This document shows positions 44,927 to 53,580 of a stretch of 64,000 bases of DNA, one piece after another; position 1 is the stretch's first letter, and every line of letters starts with the position of its first letter. Source of the DNA: Allocoprobacillus sp002160865 (GTDB lineage: Bacteria; Bacillota_I; Bacilli_A; Erysipelotrichales; Coprobacillaceae); the NCBI RefSeq assembly GCF_042850985.1, contig NZ_AP031415.1:1426001-1490000 (forward strand), written 5' to 3'. The notes beneath the pieces are model-generated. The model was not told the origin of the DNA. It did no database searches and worked only from the letters and a program-made list of their open reading frames with translations. Position numbers and translations under genes: made by a program.

Positions 44927-45660
44927 GACGACATCAACTCCCTACTAAAACCAATCACACTTAACATATACAATGGTGCTGTTTCACTACGTAAAATTCT
45001 TTTCCCTAAGGCACATGTTTCAAATCCAGCCGCTTTCATCACAGCAATCTCACTTTCATCAAAACCACCCTCCGGTCCAACAACAATCGTCAATGTCTGA
45101 TAATCTTTTTGTAGTGCTTTTGCAAATGTTTGATGTTCTCCTTGACGACTTTCTTCTTCGTAAGCCACCAGATTGATGTCACTAACATAATCTTGTAAAT
45201 GAGATAATGTTATTAATGAAGTCAATTCTGGTATTTTTTGACGACAGGACTGCTCGCTGGCTTCTTTTAAGATACGTAAATAACGTTCTCTTTTTTTATC
45301 AAAAGTTTTCGCATCTGTTTTAATAATACTACGCTTGGATAAAAAAGGAACAATTCTTGTGACTCCTAATTCAGTTGCTTTTTGTAGTACCCATTCAAAT
45401 TTATCATTTTTTGGTAATCCATAAATTAAAGTCACTTGAACATCCAATTCATTATTTTCCAACAATTCTTCTTTTTGTCTAAGAATTCCTTTATCAATAT
45501 TTACGATTTCATATATGTAAACATGCTGATCTGGTAAAATACAAATTACCTGATCACCTGAACGATAACGCATCACACGTTGCATATGTTTATGATTATA
45601 AGAATCAATATGTATATATGACCCCTCTATGTTTTTGGCATCTATAAAATATCTTTGCAT
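44914..45660 (-). CDS. rsmE: 16S rRNA (uracil1498-N3)-methyltransferase
   Basis: 248 residues. The SPOUT-class trefoil knot is seen as VVGPEGGFDESEIAVM and LGKRILRSETAPLYML; the N-terminal PUA-like domain contains HMQRVMRYRSGDQV. AGGAGGAAGTT precedes the ATG at 45660. First gene of the rsmE-mtaB-murE-like-deoC run. The IS at 45739 lies only ~80 bp upstream, so it may affect expression. Confidence 0.94.
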   Translation of the reverse strand: MQRYFIDAKNIEGSYIHIDSYNHKHMQRVMRYRSGDQVICILPDQHVYIYEIVNIDKGILRQKEELLENNELDVQVTLIYGLPKNDKFEWVLQKATELGVTRIVPFLSKRSIIKTDAKTFDKKRERYLRILKEASEQSCRQKIPELTSLITLSHLQDYVSDINLVAYEEESRQGEHQTFAKALQKDYQTLTIVVGPEGGFDESEIAVMKAAGFETCALGKRILRSETAPLYMLSVIGFSRELMSSWDL

Positions 45661-45714
45661 AACTTCCTCCTTTCGCTATTCTAACACATTTTATTGAATA
45701 TAAAAAGAAAAAAA

Positions 45715-45725
45715 GATTAGTAAAG
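45715..45725. repeat. Distal arm of the clpB terminator, separated by the IS
   Basis: GATTAGTAAAG, complementary (two G-T wobbles) to CTCTACTAACC read from 47850-47860, and followed on the minus strand by TTTTTTT. The two arms would form an 11-bp terminator stem if the IS between them were absent. Confidence 0.7.
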
Positions 45726-45738
45726 TCAATCCTTAAAG

Positions 45739-45780
45739 TGTACCCTATGTCAAGGACAATTAAATAAAAAGGTATATTTT
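45739..45780. repeat. IS left inverted repeat
   Basis: Begins TGTACCC and ends in AAATAAAAAGGTAT, matching the reverse complement of 47802-47843 apart from a diverged internal stretch. Confidence 0.85.
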
Positions 45781-45789
45781 TAACGAATA

Positions 45790-45857
45790 TTATCTTATAT
45801 GATTGTGTCAAGGAGGAATGACACAGTCTTAAGCCACTGGTCAAGATCAGTGGCTTT
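45790..45857 (+). promoter_or_regulatory. Structured leader of the IS passenger gene
   Basis: Two hairpins lie ahead of the passenger gene. The first (TGTGTCA / TGACACA, 45804-45826) places AGGAGG in its loop, followed by ATG ACA CAG TCT TAA, a 4-codon frame. The second (AAGCCACTG / CAGTGGCTT, 45832-45857) is followed by TGTGTTT and is terminator-like. The passenger start has no Shine-Dalgarno of its own. Control by attenuation or protection from outside transcription is possible. Confidence 0.5.
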
Positions 45858-45866
45858 GTGTTTAAG

Positions 45867-46376
45867 ATGATTATGTATATTTTTAATGATTCTAAAAAGT
45901 TTAAACTTGTTTGTGTCAAGTATGACAACTGTATTGAATTTAAGGTCAACAGAAATGGTAATGTTATTGAAGGAATCCTTTCTAAAGGTGTCTATTATAA
46001 CTGGATTGCTTTTCCTTCACTTAACACATCCTGTCAACTCGCCGATTTCTCAGATTCCTTTTGGAACGAGGAACAGCTTTTCAATGTTTTCCACAATGAT
46101 TTCGATGTGTCAACTGTGCTTATGACCATTAGTGAGCTTAAGGATCTTTTCAGTCAGGACTATCAGTCCTACACTGATGGTTATAAGTTCATGTCCACTC
46201 GCGAATATATCTTCTGGCTTGAAAATCAATGTGAAGTCTTATCCTATCAGATGATTGATATGCAGACCCGTTTTGAATCTCAGCTTAATATTGACCTTGA
46301 AGAAGAACTCTTGGATGAAAGAAACCAATATCATGATATGATGCGTTTTCAATATGATGATACTATTTTTGAATAG
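45867..46376 (+). CDS. IS passenger protein of unknown family
   Basis: 169 residues from ATG 45867 (MIMYIFNDSKKFKLVCVKYD). Contains GVYYNWIAFPSLNTSCQLAD and FWNEEQLFNVF, then a long acidic helical C-terminus that looks like a coiled coil (LEEELLDERNQYHDMM). No known domain recognised. It is transcribed against the transposase genes and its 3' end lies 2 bp from the orfB stop. A nonsense-mutated relative lies in the cotJC element at 24400-24765, so the family is mobile in this lineage. Confidence 0.65.
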   Translation: MIMYIFNDSKKFKLVCVKYDNCIEFKVNRNGNVIEGILSKGVYYNWIAFPSLNTSCQLADFSDSFWNEEQLFNVFHNDFDVSTVLMTISELKDLFSQDYQSYTDGYKFMSTREYIFWLENQCEVLSYQMIDMQTRFESQLNIDLEEELLDERNQYHDMMRFQYDDTIFE

Positions 46377-46378
46377 TA

Positions 46379-47311
46379 TCATTTTTTTATATCTATTGGA
46401 TATATATCTGACAGCCAGTACTGATAATATTCTGAAGGTGACAGTTTTGCCAGGTCCCACTGATACCTTTCGTTATTGTAGTAATCTATATAATCATCTA
46501 TAACTGCTTTAAGGTCATTGAAAGTGTTGCACCTGCTTATATCTATTTCATCTTTCATATGACCAAAAAAGGATTCCTGTGGTGCATTATCCCAGCAGTT
46601 GCCCCTTCTTGACATTGATTGCCTCAATCCTTTGTCCTTGAGCAGCTTTTGAAAATCTATACTGGTGTAATGAATGCCCTGGTCGCTATGGCATATCGTC
46701 TTGTTTGTTTTGATTGTCGCTCCATGCTTTTCAAACAGTTGTTTTACAGTCATTAACACAAAGTCAATCTCCAATGATTCGCTGACAACATATGATAGTA
46801 TCTCATTGGTAAATGCATCCTTCATGACCGATAGATATGCTTTTCTTTTTTCTTTCCCATAAAAGAGATATGTAATATCGGTTAATATGACTATTCTTGG
46901 CTCCTGTATGAAATCACGATTGACAACATTGGGGGCAATATTATTTGTTTTTATTGCTTTTGCCATTCTTCTATATGGATTGGCTTTTCTTATTTTGCAG
47001 AAAAGTCCATATTTTTTCATGAGCCTCCTTATTTTTTTGATATTCATCCTTACTCCCATGTGCAGCAGATGCATGTGAATGCTTCTTGCTCCTTTATCAT
47101 ATCCTCTGTACTGATATGCCTTCAATATGAGTTCAAAATCGTTCTTGTCCCGCTGTTCTTTCTGCTGACGCTTATTGCAGTTATTTTTCCAGTTGTAGAA
47201 GCCACTTCTGGAAACTTCTGCAATTTCACATAATCTGGTAATGTTGAGAAGATTGTCATCTCGAGAAATCATTTCTTCGATGATTTTGTATTTTTCTTCT
47301 GCAGTTTCCAA
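46379..47311 (-). CDS. IS3-family transposase OrfB (DDE integrase domain)
   Basis: 310 residues. HTH_21-type start (NITRLCEIAEVSRSGFYNWK) and rve integrase core with the DDE triad: VILTDITYL (D), CHSDQGIHYTS (D), and APQESFFGHMKDE (E). Its frame is -1 relative to OrfA and overlaps it by 43 bp, so an OrfAB fusion by -1 frameshifting at an A-rich stretch is likely, as in other IS3 elements. The first usable codon is TTG. Confidence 0.93.
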   Translation of the reverse strand: METAEEKYKIIEEMISRDDNLLNITRLCEIAEVSRSGFYNWKNNCNKRQQKEQRDKNDFELILKAYQYRGYDKGARSIHMHLLHMGVRMNIKKIRRLMKKYGLFCKIRKANPYRRMAKAIKTNNIAPNVVNRDFIQEPRIVILTDITYLFYGKEKRKAYLSVMKDAFTNEILSYVVSESLEIDFVLMTVKQLFEKHGATIKTNKTICHSDQGIHYTSIDFQKLLKDKGLRQSMSRRGNCWDNAPQESFFGHMKDEIDISRCNTFNDLKAVIDDYIDYYNNERYQWDLAKLSPSEYYQYWLSDIYPIDIKK

Positions 47312-47712
47312 TAGGCTTCCCTCTCCAGTGATCTTATTTTTTTTAGAAACTCTATTTCCTGTTTTTGATAGGCAATCTTATGTTCAAGATAAGCAATCTT
47401 TTCTTCGGGGGACATGTCTCTTGTTCTAGGGCGACCTGCATTGTGTTTTCTGGTATCTTCAAATCCTTCTAAGCGTTCTGCTTCCTTCTTTATTCGTTGA
47501 ACAATATTACTTATGCGTTTTGGTCCAAGAATATGTGGATCAATATCAAAGGAAGAAAGTATGGAAGAAGGGGCTTCTCCTTGTGAATAGCGTGACCAGA
47601 ACTCCATTTTAAACTTTTGGGAGTATTTAATGCTTTTGTAAGATATTTTTTCAATATATGGATTATCCTTGAGTATTTTAATTTGTTCATCAGTAAAATA
47701 GTTTACACCCAT
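47269..47712 (-). CDS. IS3-family transposase OrfA
   Basis: 147 residues from ATG 47712 (AAAGGATTGATTGGA upstream). Helix-turn-helix DNA-binding protein (KFKMEFWSRYSQGEAPSSIL) with a leucine-zipper-like C-terminus (IAYLEHKIAYQKQEIEFLKKI) for multimerisation. It precedes orfB with a frameshift overlap. Confidence 0.88.
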   Translation of the reverse strand: MGVNYFTDEQIKILKDNPYIEKISYKSIKYSQKFKMEFWSRYSQGEAPSSILSSFDIDPHILGPKRISNIVQRIKKEAERLEGFEDTRKHNAGRPRTRDMSPEEKIAYLEHKIAYQKQEIEFLKKIRSLEREAYWKLQKKNTKSSKK

Positions 47713-47801
47713 TCCAATCAATCCTTTCATCAAATCATATTATAAGCAAAATAAAAGACCCTGTAAAACAGAGTCGGTTAAATATTCAGCATCACATTTT
47801 A

Positions 47802-47843
47802 GAGTGATACCTTTTTATTTAACTGTCCATTTTACAGGGTACA
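47802..47843. repeat. IS right inverted repeat
   Basis: Reverse complement begins TGTACCC and ends AAATAAAAAGGTAT, the partner of the left end. Confidence 0.85.
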
Positions 47844-47849
47844 GTTTAC

Positions 47850-47860
47850 CTCTACTAACC
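47850..47860 (-). terminator. Proximal arm of the clpB terminator, now split by the IS
   Basis: On the minus strand GGTTAGTAGAG, 8 bp after the clpB stop. Its partner arm and T-run are at 45715-45725 on the far side of the IS. Confidence 0.65.
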
Positions 47861-47868
47861 TTTCAATC

Positions 47869-50439
47869 TTATGACTTTCTAATAATAAATTGTTGATTTT
47901 GATAATCAATGACAATATGATCATCTTTTTGAATCGTTCCTTTAATCATTTCTTTAGCAACTAATGTTTCAATATGCCCCTGAATGAAACGTTTAAGTGG
48001 TCTCGCTCCAAAAGTAGGATCAAAACCTTCTCTTGCAATTTCTTTTTTAGCCCCGTCACTCACTTGAACTGATATATTTTGTTGTTCTAGACGTTTAGAA
48101 AGCTGAGCAATAAATTTATCAATAATCTTATAAACAACTTGATTATCTAATGAATTAAACATGACAATTTCATCAATACGATTCAAGAATTCTGGTTTAA
48201 AATGAGCTTTTAACTCCATTTCAACTTCATGTCTTGTTTCTTCATTATTACCTTGTAATAAATATTGTGAGCCAATATTAGATGTCATAATAATGATTGT
48301 ATTTTTGAAGCTAACAACATTACCTTTAGAATCTGTAATACGACCATCATCTAAGACTTGTAATAACACATTAAAGACTTCTGGATGGGCTTTTTCAATT
48401 TCATCTAATAAAACAATACTGTATGGTGCACGTCTAACAGCCTCTGTTAATTGTCCACCTTCTTCATATCCAACATAACCTGGAGGAGCTCCTAATAAAC
48501 GAGAAACACTAAATTTCTCCATATATTCACTCATATCAATACGGACAATATTCTTTTCACTATCGAATAATTGTTCTGCTAAACTTTTGGCAACTTCTGT
48601 TTTTCCTACTCCAGTTGGACCCAAGAACATAAATGAACCAATTGGACGGTTTTCATCATTGATTCCAGCACGTGATCTTAAAATAGCATCACAGATTTTT
48701 TCAATCGCTTCATCCTGTCCAATAACTCTTTTTCTTAAAGTATCATCAAGATGTAATAATTTTTCTCTTTCAGATTCCATCAATTTATGAATAGGAATAC
48801 CTGTCCATCTAGCAATAACTTCACTGACTGTATCAACTGTTACTTTTTCCTGTAATAAAGCATCATCAGACTCTTGTGATTGATAATCAGCAATTTCTTT
48901 ATTAATACGAGGTAATGTTTCATACTTGATTTTTGAAGCTTCTTCTAAATTACCTTCAGTTTCATATTTATCTTTAAGTGCTTCATATCTCACTTTTTGA
49001 TCTTTTAATTCTTTAATATGATCTAAAGCCTTCTTTTCTTCTTTCCATTTATCTGTTAAACCTGTGACTTGTTCATCTAATGAAGCAATACGACTCTTAA
49101 TTTCATCTAGACGTTTTTCATTATCTGCATTTTTATCTTCTTTTTCAATAGAAATACGTTCCATTTCCAAACGATTCTTTTCTCTTGTGATAACATCTAA
49201 TTCTTCTGGTAAAGAATCAATTTCCATACGTACAGATGCACATGCTTCATCAATCAAATCAATAGCCTTATCTGGCAAGAAACGATCAGTAATATAACGT
49301 TCACTCATATTCACAGCTGCCACAATAGCACTATCAGTAATTTGTACACCATGATGAGATTCGAAGCTATCTTTTAAACCACGTAAAATCGCAATTGTAT
49401 CGTCACTATCTGGTTCATCAACCTGAACTTTTTGGAAACGTCTTTCTAAGGCAGCATCTTTTTCAATGTACATACGATACTCATCTAGCGTTGTTGCTCC
49501 AATACAATGAAGTTCCCCACGTGCTAACATTGGTTTCAATAAGTTAGCTGCATCCATAGCTCCATCTGTTTTTCCAGCACCTACAAGCTGATGAATCTCA
49601 TCAATGAATAAAATGATATTTCCTTCAGATTTTTTAATTTCATTTAATACAGCTTTTAATCTTTCTTCAAATTCACCACGATATTTAGCACCTGCTACCA
49701 AAGCTCCTAAATCAAGTTCATAAAGCGTCTTATTTTGCAAGCTGACAGGCACGTCATTTTTAAAAATACGCCATGCCAATCCTTCCACAATAGCCGTTTT
49801 CCCAACACCAGGTTCACCTATCAAAATAGGATTATTTTTTGTTTTACGTGATAAGATTTGAATCACACGTCTAATTTCTTCATCACGACCAATAACAGGA
49901 TCTAATTTTCCATCCTTAACATCTTGAATAAGATCTCTACCATATTTTGTTAAAACTTCATATTGATTTTCTGGTTGAGGATTATTAACCATATTTCCAC
50001 CTCGCATTTCCTGAATAATCTTTTCTAATTCTTTTTTATTTAAGTGATATTGTCTAATCAAATCCTGTATAAATGTTGATTGCACTTCAAACATTGCCAT
50101 AATCAAATGTTCTACACTGGTATATTCATCTTTATAATCATTCATTACTTTTTGAGCTTTTATCAGTAATTGATTTAGATCATAAGAAATTCTCATTTGA
50201 CTTTCATCAATACCACCAACTCTTGGTTTTTGTTGTTGTTTATTTCTTAAAAATGTTGTCAATTGTTGAATATCCACATGAGCCTTAGAAAGAACACGAT
50301 ATAAAATACCACTTGTATCCTCTAATAAAGCCAATAGAAAATCTTCTACATCCACAACTTGACAAGACATACCTAAAGCTTGTTGCATGGCTTTTTGCAT
50401 CGCTTCCTGCATGGCTGTCGTCCATTTTTCAATATTCAT
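47869..50439 (-). CDS. clpB: ATP-dependent disaggregase ClpB
   Basis: Hexameric AAA+ chaperone that rescues aggregated proteins with DnaK. 856 residues. N-terminal Clp repeats (1-145), NBD1 with GEPGVGKT and FIDEIHQLVGAG, the coiled-coil M domain (about 400-530) that distinguishes ClpB from ClpC/ClpE, and NBD2 with GPTGVGKTEVAKSLAE and a C-terminal D2-small domain. No ClpP-binding loop is expected. ATG at 50439 follows AAAGGAG; longer upstream starts would begin inside the CIRCE. Controlled by two CIRCE operators. Confidence 0.97.
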   Translation of the reverse strand: MNIEKWTTAMQEAMQKAMQQALGMSCQVVDVEDFLLALLEDTSGILYRVLSKAHVDIQQLTTFLRNKQQQKPRVGGIDESQMRISYDLNQLLIKAQKVMNDYKDEYTSVEHLIMAMFEVQSTFIQDLIRQYHLNKKELEKIIQEMRGGNMVNNPQPENQYEVLTKYGRDLIQDVKDGKLDPVIGRDEEIRRVIQILSRKTKNNPILIGEPGVGKTAIVEGLAWRIFKNDVPVSLQNKTLYELDLGALVAGAKYRGEFEERLKAVLNEIKKSEGNIILFIDEIHQLVGAGKTDGAMDAANLLKPMLARGELHCIGATTLDEYRMYIEKDAALERRFQKVQVDEPDSDDTIAILRGLKDSFESHHGVQITDSAIVAAVNMSERYITDRFLPDKAIDLIDEACASVRMEIDSLPEELDVITREKNRLEMERISIEKEDKNADNEKRLDEIKSRIASLDEQVTGLTDKWKEEKKALDHIKELKDQKVRYEALKDKYETEGNLEEASKIKYETLPRINKEIADYQSQESDDALLQEKVTVDTVSEVIARWTGIPIHKLMESEREKLLHLDDTLRKRVIGQDEAIEKICDAILRSRAGINDENRPIGSFMFLGPTGVGKTEVAKSLAEQLFDSEKNIVRIDMSEYMEKFSVSRLLGAPPGYVGYEEGGQLTEAVRRAPYSIVLLDEIEKAHPEVFNVLLQVLDDGRITDSKGNVVSFKNTIIIMTSNIGSQYLLQGNNEETRHEVEMELKAHFKPEFLNRIDEIVMFNSLDNQVVYKIIDKFIAQLSKRLEQQNISVQVSDGAKKEIAREGFDPTFGARPLKRFIQGHIETLVAKEMIKGTIQKDDHIVIDYQNQQFIIRKS

Positions 50440-50452
50440 ATCTATCACTCCT

Positions 50453-50479
50453 TTAGCACTCATATATCCCAAGTGCTAA
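50453..50479. promoter_or_regulatory. CIRCE operator 1 (HrcA-binding), between promoter and clpB start
   Basis: TTAGCACTC-N9-AAGTGCTAA, one mismatch from the consensus TTAGCACTC-N9-GAGTGCTAA. It lies between the -10 box and the ribosome-binding site of clpB. HrcA represses through this element and releases on heat stress. Confidence 0.92.
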
Positions 50480-50483
50480 CTAT

Positions 50484-50511
50484 AGTATATCACGTTTTTT
50501 AGCACTGTCAA
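50484..50511 (-). promoter_or_regulatory. clpB promoter
   Basis: TTGACA (50506-50511) and TATACT (50484-50489), 16-bp spacer, on the minus strand. The -35 overlaps the second CIRCE. Confidence 0.75.
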
Positions 50512-50525
50512 CACCAAAGTGCTAA
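50499..50525. promoter_or_regulatory. CIRCE operator 2 (HrcA-binding), over the clpB -35
   Basis: TTAGCACTG-N9-AAGTGCTAA, 46 bp from the first copy and overlapping the -35 hexamer, so binding would block the polymerase directly. Confidence 0.92.
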
Positions 50526-50533
50526 AATATGAA

Positions 50534-50565
50534 TAAAAAAATCTTTAGGAATCATTCCTAAAGAT
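50534..50565 (-). terminator. Rho-independent terminator of the degV gene
   Basis: ATCTTTAGGAAT / ATTCCTAAAGAT stem followed by T7 on the minus strand, directly upstream of the clpB control region, so it insulates clpB. Confidence 0.88.
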
Positions 50566-51454
50566 CATATTTCTTTAAAATACCTACACCAATAGGATAA
50601 GGTCCTGTATGAACACCAATGGTTGCGCCAATTTGTTGAATCATAATCGGTTCATGAAAATCCGGAAAAGCTTGAATCAGACTTTCCTGAAGTTTGTCCT
50701 TAAAATCTTCTCCTTCTTTTTGGTCATAGCCATAACCTACACAGAAGCGATATTCATGGGGTGATAAATGCTGTTCTTGAAAATACTGAATTGTTTTTTC
50801 AATAACTTTCTTTTTTGATTTCTCTCTCCCACGTGTCACTCCCATAGCGAAAATTTCACCATCATGTAAAACAATCAAAGGACGAATGCCTAATGTTTTA
50901 GCAGCAACTCCAGCGACTTTTCCAATTCTTCCACCATGAATTAAATATTCAAAATTCCCTACTGTAAAGAAAATACGTCCTGAAAATTTAATATCTTCAA
51001 TTTTTTGAACAACTTCGTCATATGACAATCCTGCCATTTGCATTTGAGCCGCTTCAATAACTAGCAATCCCTGTAATACCGTATTAACAGTCGCATCAAT
51101 GATTGTGATACGTTGATTAGGATATTGTTCTTCCAGCATCATTTTAGCATTCATTGCACTGTTGTAAGAACCAGAAAACTTTGTTGTAATACAAATACAT
51201 ATAATATCTTTTTGTTGATCTAATATTTTCGTAAATGTCTGTATATAGTCTTCAATAGAAGGCATGGATGTTTTTGGAAACACATCTTTGTGATCAACCA
51301 TATATTGATAAAACTCATGAACTTTAATGTCTTCTTTTTCTTTTTGATGATGAACACCATCAATCGTTATATAAAATGGAACGACTTCTAAATGATATTG
51401 ATCAACAAGTGATTGTTCTAAATCACATGAACCATCTGTGACAATCTGATACAT
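50558..51454 (-). CDS. DegV family fatty-acid-binding protein
   Basis: 298 residues. YQIVTDGSCDL at the start, TSMPSIEDY, ITTKFSGSYNSA (fatty-acid-carboxylate contact), and GGRIGKVAG. DegV/FakB proteins present fatty acids to the FakA kinase; no fakA is in the window. ATG at 51454 follows AAAAGGAGGGG. Last gene of the priA-degV operon. Confidence 0.9.
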   Translation of the reverse strand: MYQIVTDGSCDLEQSLVDQYHLEVVPFYITIDGVHHQKEKEDIKVHEFYQYMVDHKDVFPKTSMPSIEDYIQTFTKILDQQKDIICICITTKFSGSYNSAMNAKMMLEEQYPNQRITIIDATVNTVLQGLLVIEAAQMQMAGLSYDEVVQKIEDIKFSGRIFFTVGNFEYLIHGGRIGKVAGVAAKTLGIRPLIVLHDGEIFAMGVTRGREKSKKKVIEKTIQYFQEQHLSPHEYRFCVGYGYDQKEGEDFKDKLQESLIQAFPDFHEPIMIQQIGATIGVHTGPYPIGVGILKKYDL

Positions 51455-51468
51455 ACTCACCCCTCCTT

Positions 51469-52062
51469 TTATGATTGTGATTGAATACAAAGTATTGTTT
51501 GACTATTTTCAATAACAGCATATTCTCCATCCATTTGATTAGAAACACATAGTGGATCATTTCTTTTTAAATGATATTGATTTAATGGATAATAACAATG
51601 AGATAAAGTGATAATACTTTCATCAAAAGCAAATAATGAAAAATAATGATAATGTTCCTTAAAAATATAATGCTGTCCCGGTTTTAAAACATAGATTTTA
51701 TTCCATTCATCATAGATTGTTATCGCATACTCCTGATATTTTTCTAATAAGCATAAAACAGCCATAAAATGATCCATTCTTTGATGTGTTACACCATATA
51801 AGTCAATCGTATGATAACCATGATCAATTGCATACTGCAAAGCCAAAGCTGTATCCGTATCATCTTTAATAGAAGAATAACGCTGAATCTTTAATTGATC
51901 TAAAAGTTGTTCATTATCAAGAGAATCCATATCACCGATTGCGATAATCGGTGTAATCCCTTGATGATAAAGATGTTCAACGCCACGATCCACAGCAATA
52001 TAATCAATAGTGCGATCATGAACAGGACCTACATCAATACTTCCATAAATACCTATTTTCAT
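51469..52062 (-). CDS. thiN: Thiamine diphosphokinase
   Basis: Converts thiamine to thiamine diphosphate. 197 residues. AVDRGVEHLYHQGI, IAIGDMDSL, KDDTDTALALQYAI and a GxxRMDH block (THQRMDHFMA) are the active-site parts. Overlaps rpe by 4 bp. In Bacillus thiN (yloS) is also next to rpe and rsgA. Confidence 0.92.
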   Translation of the reverse strand: MKIGIYGSIDVGPVHDRTIDYIAVDRGVEHLYHQGITPIIAIGDMDSLDNEQLLDQLKIQRYSSIKDDTDTALALQYAIDHGYHTIDLYGVTHQRMDHFMAVLCLLEKYQEYAITIYDEWNKIYVLKPGQHYIFKEHYHYFSLFAFDESIITLSHCYYPLNQYHLKRNDPLCVSNQMDGEYAVIENSQTILCIQSQS

Positions 52063-52703
52063 TTGAGTGATTCAATAGCTTCCTTTCTATTTTCAGCTTG
52101 AAAAACATAACTTCCCGCAACCAGAACATCTACACCAGCTTGACGACATAACATTCCTGTTGTGGCATTAATTCCACCATCAACTTCAATCAAATAAGAA
52201 CGCTCTTGACGCAACTGGTCAAGCTGTTCAATTTTTGAAATAGCCTGTTCCTGAAATTTCTGTCCACCAAAACCTGGTTCAACACTCATTACCAAAACAA
52301 GATCCAAATCATCTAAAAAAGGTATCAATGTATCAACAGGTGTTGCTGGTTTGATACTTAATCCCACATTGACTCCATGATGATGAACATGTTGAATGAA
52401 AGCACGAATATCTTGTTCATTAGAAAATGCTTCTATATGAGCAGTAATTGATGAAGCATGAGCTTTGATAAATTCATCTACATATTTCATGGGATTTTCA
52501 ATCATCAAATGAACATCAAGATACAAATCTGTTACTTGAGAAATATCATTTAAAATACTATAACCAAAAGAAATATTAGGAACAAAATGTCCATCCATGA
52601 CATCATAATGAATCCAATCAGCTCCACAATTCTTGATGGAATCCAAATCTTTTTTTAATTCAGCAAAATCAGCTGATAAAACCGAAGGTGCAACCTTAAC
52701 CAT
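52059..52703 (-). CDS. rpe: Ribulose-phosphate 3-epimerase
   Basis: Pentose-phosphate pathway. 214 residues, TIM barrel. APSVLSADFAEL, DVMDGHFVPNISFG (metal His and catalytic Asp), MSVEPGFGGQKF, and EVDGGIN. It overlaps rsgA by 8 bp and thiN by 4 bp. Confidence 0.96.
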   Translation of the reverse strand: MVKVAPSVLSADFAELKKDLDSIKNCGADWIHYDVMDGHFVPNISFGYSILNDISQVTDLYLDVHLMIENPMKYVDEFIKAHASSITAHIEAFSNEQDIRAFIQHVHHHGVNVGLSIKPATPVDTLIPFLDDLDLVLVMSVEPGFGGQKFQEQAISKIEQLDQLRQERSYLIEVDGGINATTGMLCRQAGVDVLVAGSYVFQAENRKEAIESLK

Positions 52704-53574
52704 ATTTTTTCTCCTTTAATAATTTACTCTCTTTTAAAAATGTTAAATAATGTTCATAACGAAGTGAAGAAATTGTCCCCGCTTCAACAGCTTCTTTGAT
52801 GGCACAATGAGGTTCACTTTCATGTAGACAACCTCTAAATTTACATTGCTTAGAAAGTTGTTCAAAATCATGATAACTATGTGCCAGATCAACTGGATCA
52901 ATTTGTAATTCCAATGATGAAAATCCCGGTGTATCAGCCACATAACCACCATACATAGAAATCAGTTCTACATGTCTTGTCGTATGTTTACCACGTCCCA
53001 ATGCTTTAGAAATTTCATTGGTATCAATCTGTAAATGAATATCCAAAGCATTCAATAAACTAGATTTTCCAACACCACTTTGCCCTGTAACAACTGTTAT
53101 GCGATCTTTAAAAATCTTTTTTACTATTTCAATACCCTGTTCCTGTTTTGAACTCACATAAATGACTTGATATCCAGCATCTTCATAAGGTTTCAATAAT
53201 TCATGAATATGTTTTTCATCAGCCAAATCCATCTTTGAAATACAAATGACAGGATGAATATGCAAATGCTCAATCAAGATCAAAAAGCGATCCAGCAACA
53301 AAAGATTCATATCAGGTTCTTTGGCTGAAAAAACAAGTAAAGCCTGATCTACATTACTGATAGGTGGTCTAATCAAACTATTGTGTCGTGGCAATAATTT
53401 TAAAATATATCCTTCAACCTCATTTTCAATAGAAAACTCACAATAATCACCAACTAATGGTTTTAAAGCATCCTTTCTAAACTTCCCACGTGCCTTACAT
53501 TGATAAATCTGTCCTTGAGATTGTACATAATAGAATCCAGCAAGTGCCTTAATGATTTGTCCTTTTTGCATCAT
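52696..53574 (-). CDS. rsgA: Ribosome biogenesis GTPase RsgA
   Basis: Late 30S assembly factor. 292 residues. OB-fold N-terminus, circularly permuted GTPase with SKMDLAD (G4), TGQSGVGKSSLLN (G1), TTRHVEL and DTPGF (G3), and a C-terminal zinc site with CKFRGCLHESEPHC. The two tandem ATG codons at 53574/53571 are both possible starts. Confidence 0.95.
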   Translation of the reverse strand: MMQKGQIIKALAGFYYVQSQGQIYQCKARGKFRKDALKPLVGDYCEFSIENEVEGYILKLLPRHNSLIRPPISNVDQALLVFSAKEPDMNLLLLDRFLILIEHLHIHPVICISKMDLADEKHIHELLKPYEDAGYQVIYVSSKQEQGIEIVKKIFKDRITVVTGQSGVGKSSLLNALDIHLQIDTNEISKALGRGKHTTRHVELISMYGGYVADTPGFSSLELQIDPVDLAHSYHDFEQLSKQCKFRGCLHESEPHCAIKEAVEAGTISSLRYEHYLTFLKESKLLKEKKYG

Positions 53575-53580
53575 TCAACC

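Larger units (their letters stand above)
45739..47843. mobile_element. IS3-family (IS150-type) insertion sequence with passenger gene, 2,105 bp
   Basis: Ends TGTACCC...GGGTACA with inverted repeats of about 38 bp: TGTACCC, then GGACA, then TTAAATAAAAAGGTAT are shared, with differences in between. It contains OrfA and OrfB of an IS3 transposase on the minus strand and a third gene on the plus strand. Length is greater than a usual 1.3-1.5 kb IS3 because of that gene. A clear target duplication is not visible. The insertion point is the loop of the clpB terminator. Confidence 0.88.

Noticed and set aside
45605..45949. Open frame on the minus strand overlapping rsmE start and the IS end
   Set aside because: It crosses the IS boundary and two better genes, and its protein has no coherent pattern.
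45735..47847. Target-site duplication of the IS
   Set aside because: The bases next to the ends (AAG and GTT) are not a direct repeat; I could not fix a duplication.
50440..50530. CtsR operator at clpB
   Set aside because: No pair of direct GTCAAA-type heptads is seen; the site is fully explained by two CIRCE copies.
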